Shown here in pieces: positions 61,490 to 64,000 of a stretch of DNA of 64,000 bases. The first letter of the stretch is position 1. The number at the start of each line of letters is the position of its first letter. A program made the translations under genes and the position numbers. This DNA comes from Chalciporus piperatus (Eukaryota > Basidiomycota > Agaricomycetes > Boletales > Boletaceae): assembly GCA_038093975.1 (NCBI GenBank), contig JBBPTG010000045.1:62001-126000 (forward strand), read 5' to 3'. The notes beneath the pieces are model-generated. The model was not told where the DNA came from. It ran no database searches and was given only the letters and a program-made list of their open reading frames with translations.

Positions 61490-62784
61490 CTAGAAAAATA
61501 CGCCTGCGAAAAGAAGCACAGCCAATAATGCCAACGAGGTTGATGCACTGGCGTTGGCCAGCGTCGAGGAGTTCGATACAGCGGTAGTCATCGCGTACGT
61601 TGAGCCGCAGACGTTGTTCAACTTCTCTGCAGCGGCGGAGTACGTTTGGGACAGAGCGCCAAGAGCTGTACCATTGGTACTTTCGAGTGCTGAGGCGTAC
61701 GTTGCCATTAACGATTTCGTACACTCATTGCAAGCACCATTCGTAACAGGAATGAGCGGCTGTCCGAGAGGAAGTTGGTAGAACCAATAGCTCGAGGGGT
61801 CCGAATTCGCGACGGCCTCGACAAAGCAATACGAGTTCGTTGCTGGATCAACTTGACAAGCAGCATTCCTCATCAAGTCATATGCATGCAGCGCTGCAAT
61901 ATTCATGGAACATCAGGGAACATAGGGGACATCTGGCTATTTGAGATTTACCGGTGAGCGTGTTCACAGCCATGCTGACTTGATCAGCAAGGTCCGTTTG
62001 GCAGGTAGTTTGCAGAGTTGAGGCGAACCACGCCATGTTAGCGTCGCACTGGCTTTGAGATATAGCCGTATTGCAAGTGCCCCATACATCGGTGTTCATC
62101 AGATTGATGTCGTTTTGAGCCTGGTTAGGAGCAGAAAAACGATCAGCATGTCTCCCCCTACTCAACAACTGAAACCACCTCTTCGAATGTATGGGATGCG
62201 GTTATCAGCAATGAGAATGGCCTACAAGAACGGAATGCTTGCGACGCTGTCATATTCAAGAAAAAGTTGTAGCAAGCATTGTCGGAGAAATTCGCTGATA
62301 GCGTGGTATCAAAAGGTTGAGGGAATGGGGTGGGTAGCACCGGATTTGCAGGAACTGTTGGGGCAGCAGTTGGGGTGCTGCGTCGTACGAGGGGATGTGA
62401 AGACGAGCCCAGGCGTGATGGTTTAGTATTGAAATCATGCCGCCCGTGGAATGACCAGTCCGTCCCTCGTGCCCAGGTTGACCACTTGTGATCGCCGTCC
62501 GCTGAGAACAGGTCAAAGGCAGCGGGATGCGTCAGAAAACGGGTCGTTGCAGCAATGAGTATGAGGACCAGGGGAACGAGAATAATGGCCCCAAGGATTG
62601 AGCGACGAAACTTCTCTTTCGAATGTGAGATGGGGGTATTCTGTGGAGGCTGGTGCTCCATTAGAGAGCCGTTCGAAGCATCAGCACATCCTTGGCTGGC
62701 TGAAGCTTGTCGCATGGAAAGAGGAAGAGGGGAGGGGGGCGGAGTGAACATTTTCGTGAAAAGTCTGAATGAGTGTGGCGGCAA
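61490..62784 (-). CDS. Membrane-anchored Cys-rich surface protein (DUF7729-like)
   Basis: Two in-frame ATGs, 62784 (MPPHSFRLFTKMFTPPP) and 62751 (MFTPPPSPLPLSMRQ), both plausible. A cytosolic tail precedes a single TM (SILGAIILVPLVLILIAAT). The outer part has N-glycosylation sites (ANFSDNACYNF, NMTASQAF) and paired Cys: NDINLMNTDVWGTCNTAISQ, QCDANMAWFASTLQTTCQTD. After an intron: ALHAYDLMRNAACQVDPATN, SYCFVEAVAN, NGACNECTKSLMATYASALE. The hydrophobic end SLALLAVLLFAGVFF with upstream small residues looks like a GPI-anchor signal or second TM. Stop 61490-61492. The recurrent Cys pattern matches fungal DUF7729 proteins as I remember them. Role unknown, probably cell surface. Confidence 0.75.
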
Positions 62785-64000
62785 ATGAGCGTGGAATTAG
62801 TGACAGTGTACCGCAATCGCAGAAACACGATCAAGAGTTGTTCCAGGGGGAACGAATGACAATGTCCTACCCAAGGTCTAATGCGTGTTGTGGATCAGAA
62901 CAGGCAGATGATGGTAAAAAGACTAGGGATTCCGCTTACCTTACTTTCTGGCAAAGAGGTCTCGGAGAAGCATTCCAGGCTGCATGTGAGGCTAACCTTG
63001 GTTGTGTGCATCAACCCTTGCGTGGTAAATTAGAGCTTTTCGGAGATATCCTTTGTGGATGATCAAGCGAGAGCCTAAGACTTATCTCCGCGCAACTGGA
63101 TTAAGCGCCATAACCGATCGGCAACTTGACGTCTCTTGACAATGTAGTACCGAAGTCGGCCGCCCAAGAAAGTTTGGAGCTTTTCACGACGCTGTTCAAC
63201 AAAAGCCAGAGGCAGCAAACGAACCATCGCTGGTCAGTCGACCATTGTTCGGCAACCCTTCGATGCGTCTTCTTCCGACACAGGCCCATTTCCACCATTA
63301 TTAGCAGTTACGTGAGTTCTTGGATCACATCGGATTGGTTACACCGCCGCTGTCTTTAAGTATGTCAGTTTCACTTTCAGAGAGTTGGATCTTGACGTCG
63401 ACTTTGTGTCAACAACTCGAGGGTTCAGAAAAAATTGTGGTGTCGATTTCAAGGTAAGCCGCGTTCTCGAAGAGCTACGAATCTCTCTGAACGAGCTGAC
63501 TCATCTGATTTGGACAATCATATTACAAGACAGTGACTTGGCCGCGTTCATCCCACAGAGAGAACTTCTGAGAAGACGCGCTGACCCACGCCTGCCAGTC
63601 AATGGGCAATCTAAGTTAAAACCTTATCCAATCTCATATGATACCATGTTCGTCAGGGAACTTGTTCTTGATGAAGAAGTTGATGACTCCTCCAGAACCA
63701 TGAAATGAATTCTCGACGCCATTCAATATCAGCAGTATTGATACTTACTCGCCTCAGGCCCACTGGCGAATAGAGAGTTCCAGCCCACTCTGCGTAATCG
63801 TAGGTTCATGTTCGCCATCTCATCCGTTTTTTCTGCGTTGCAGGCTGTCGCCAGACAGTCATCTGACGGCTGACGCGGACGAACCGAACCGTACTTATCG
63901 CTGCTGTGCAATTGGACTTAAAGCGCAAGAAATTGACGTGCAAATTTAAACAACAATGTCCAGATTTGCGGCTCTGGTAAATGACGTGCGGTAATATCAA
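62785..64000. other. Unassigned window end
   Basis: The plus strand has an ORF at 63385-63708 (DLDVDFVSTTRGFRKNCGVD, later LQDSDLAAFIPQRELLRRR) with possible donor ttcaag|gtaagc near 63453 and acceptor ttacaag near 63530. The minus strand has LRRVGWNSLFASGPEAS followed by a gtaagt donor near 63750. Neither strand gives a recognisable family, and the gene, if any, may continue past 64000. Confidence 0.3.

Overview
The window is a gene-dense stretch of a filamentous basidiomycete genome, most likely Agaricomycotina. Evidence: genes with many short (about 45-80 nt) GT-AG introns, compact 3' and 5' spacing, an Rrm4-type RNA transport protein, bicupin oxalate decarboxylase, OrdA-like P450s and a protoilludene-type sesquiterpene synthase. 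No rRNA, tRNA, CRISPR or complete transposon was seen. Gene models were spliced by eye from GT/AG signals and reading-frame continuity, so ends are firmer than internal junctions.

Left part (1-20 kb), core and secretory genes: STN1-like telomere CST subunit (+, 5' end outside the window), AIP1 actin-disassembly factor (-), MAD3 spindle checkpoint (-), a doubtful small Zn2Cys6-like relic (+), bicupin oxalate decarboxylase (-), a three-RRM/three-MLLE Rrm4-like protein (+), and a Dal5/ACS-type MFS permease (-).

Middle part (20-43 kb), an accessory terpenoid locus threaded through core genes: P450-A (+), P450-B (-), ERG6 (+), a lineage-specific putative DNA-binding protein (+), RAD52 (-), mitochondrial ribosomal protein mL59/MRPL25 (-), a sesquiterpene synthase (+) and P450-C (-). 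P450-A and P450-C are near-identical and form the ends of a large inverted duplication: two arms of about 2.75 kb, 14 kb apart. P450-A has a 2-nt loss at a splice donor and is probably broken, while P450-C reads intact. Around the terpene synthase lie three exon-1-like or C-terminal relics plus a degenerate pseudogene, and three blocks of direct repeats shared between 34-37 kb and 41-42 kb. This is a birth-and-death terpene cluster caught in the act.

Right part (43-64 kb): a PH-domain protein (+), PP1 catalytic subunit GLC7 (+), a lactose-permease-like sugar transporter (-), ATG11 (-), a DUF1769 protein (-), a DUF7729-like membrane-anchored Cys protein (-), and an unassigned 1.2-kb end. A 38-nt imperfect palindrome occurs twice, 24 kb apart in opposite orientation (26.3 and 50.5 kb).
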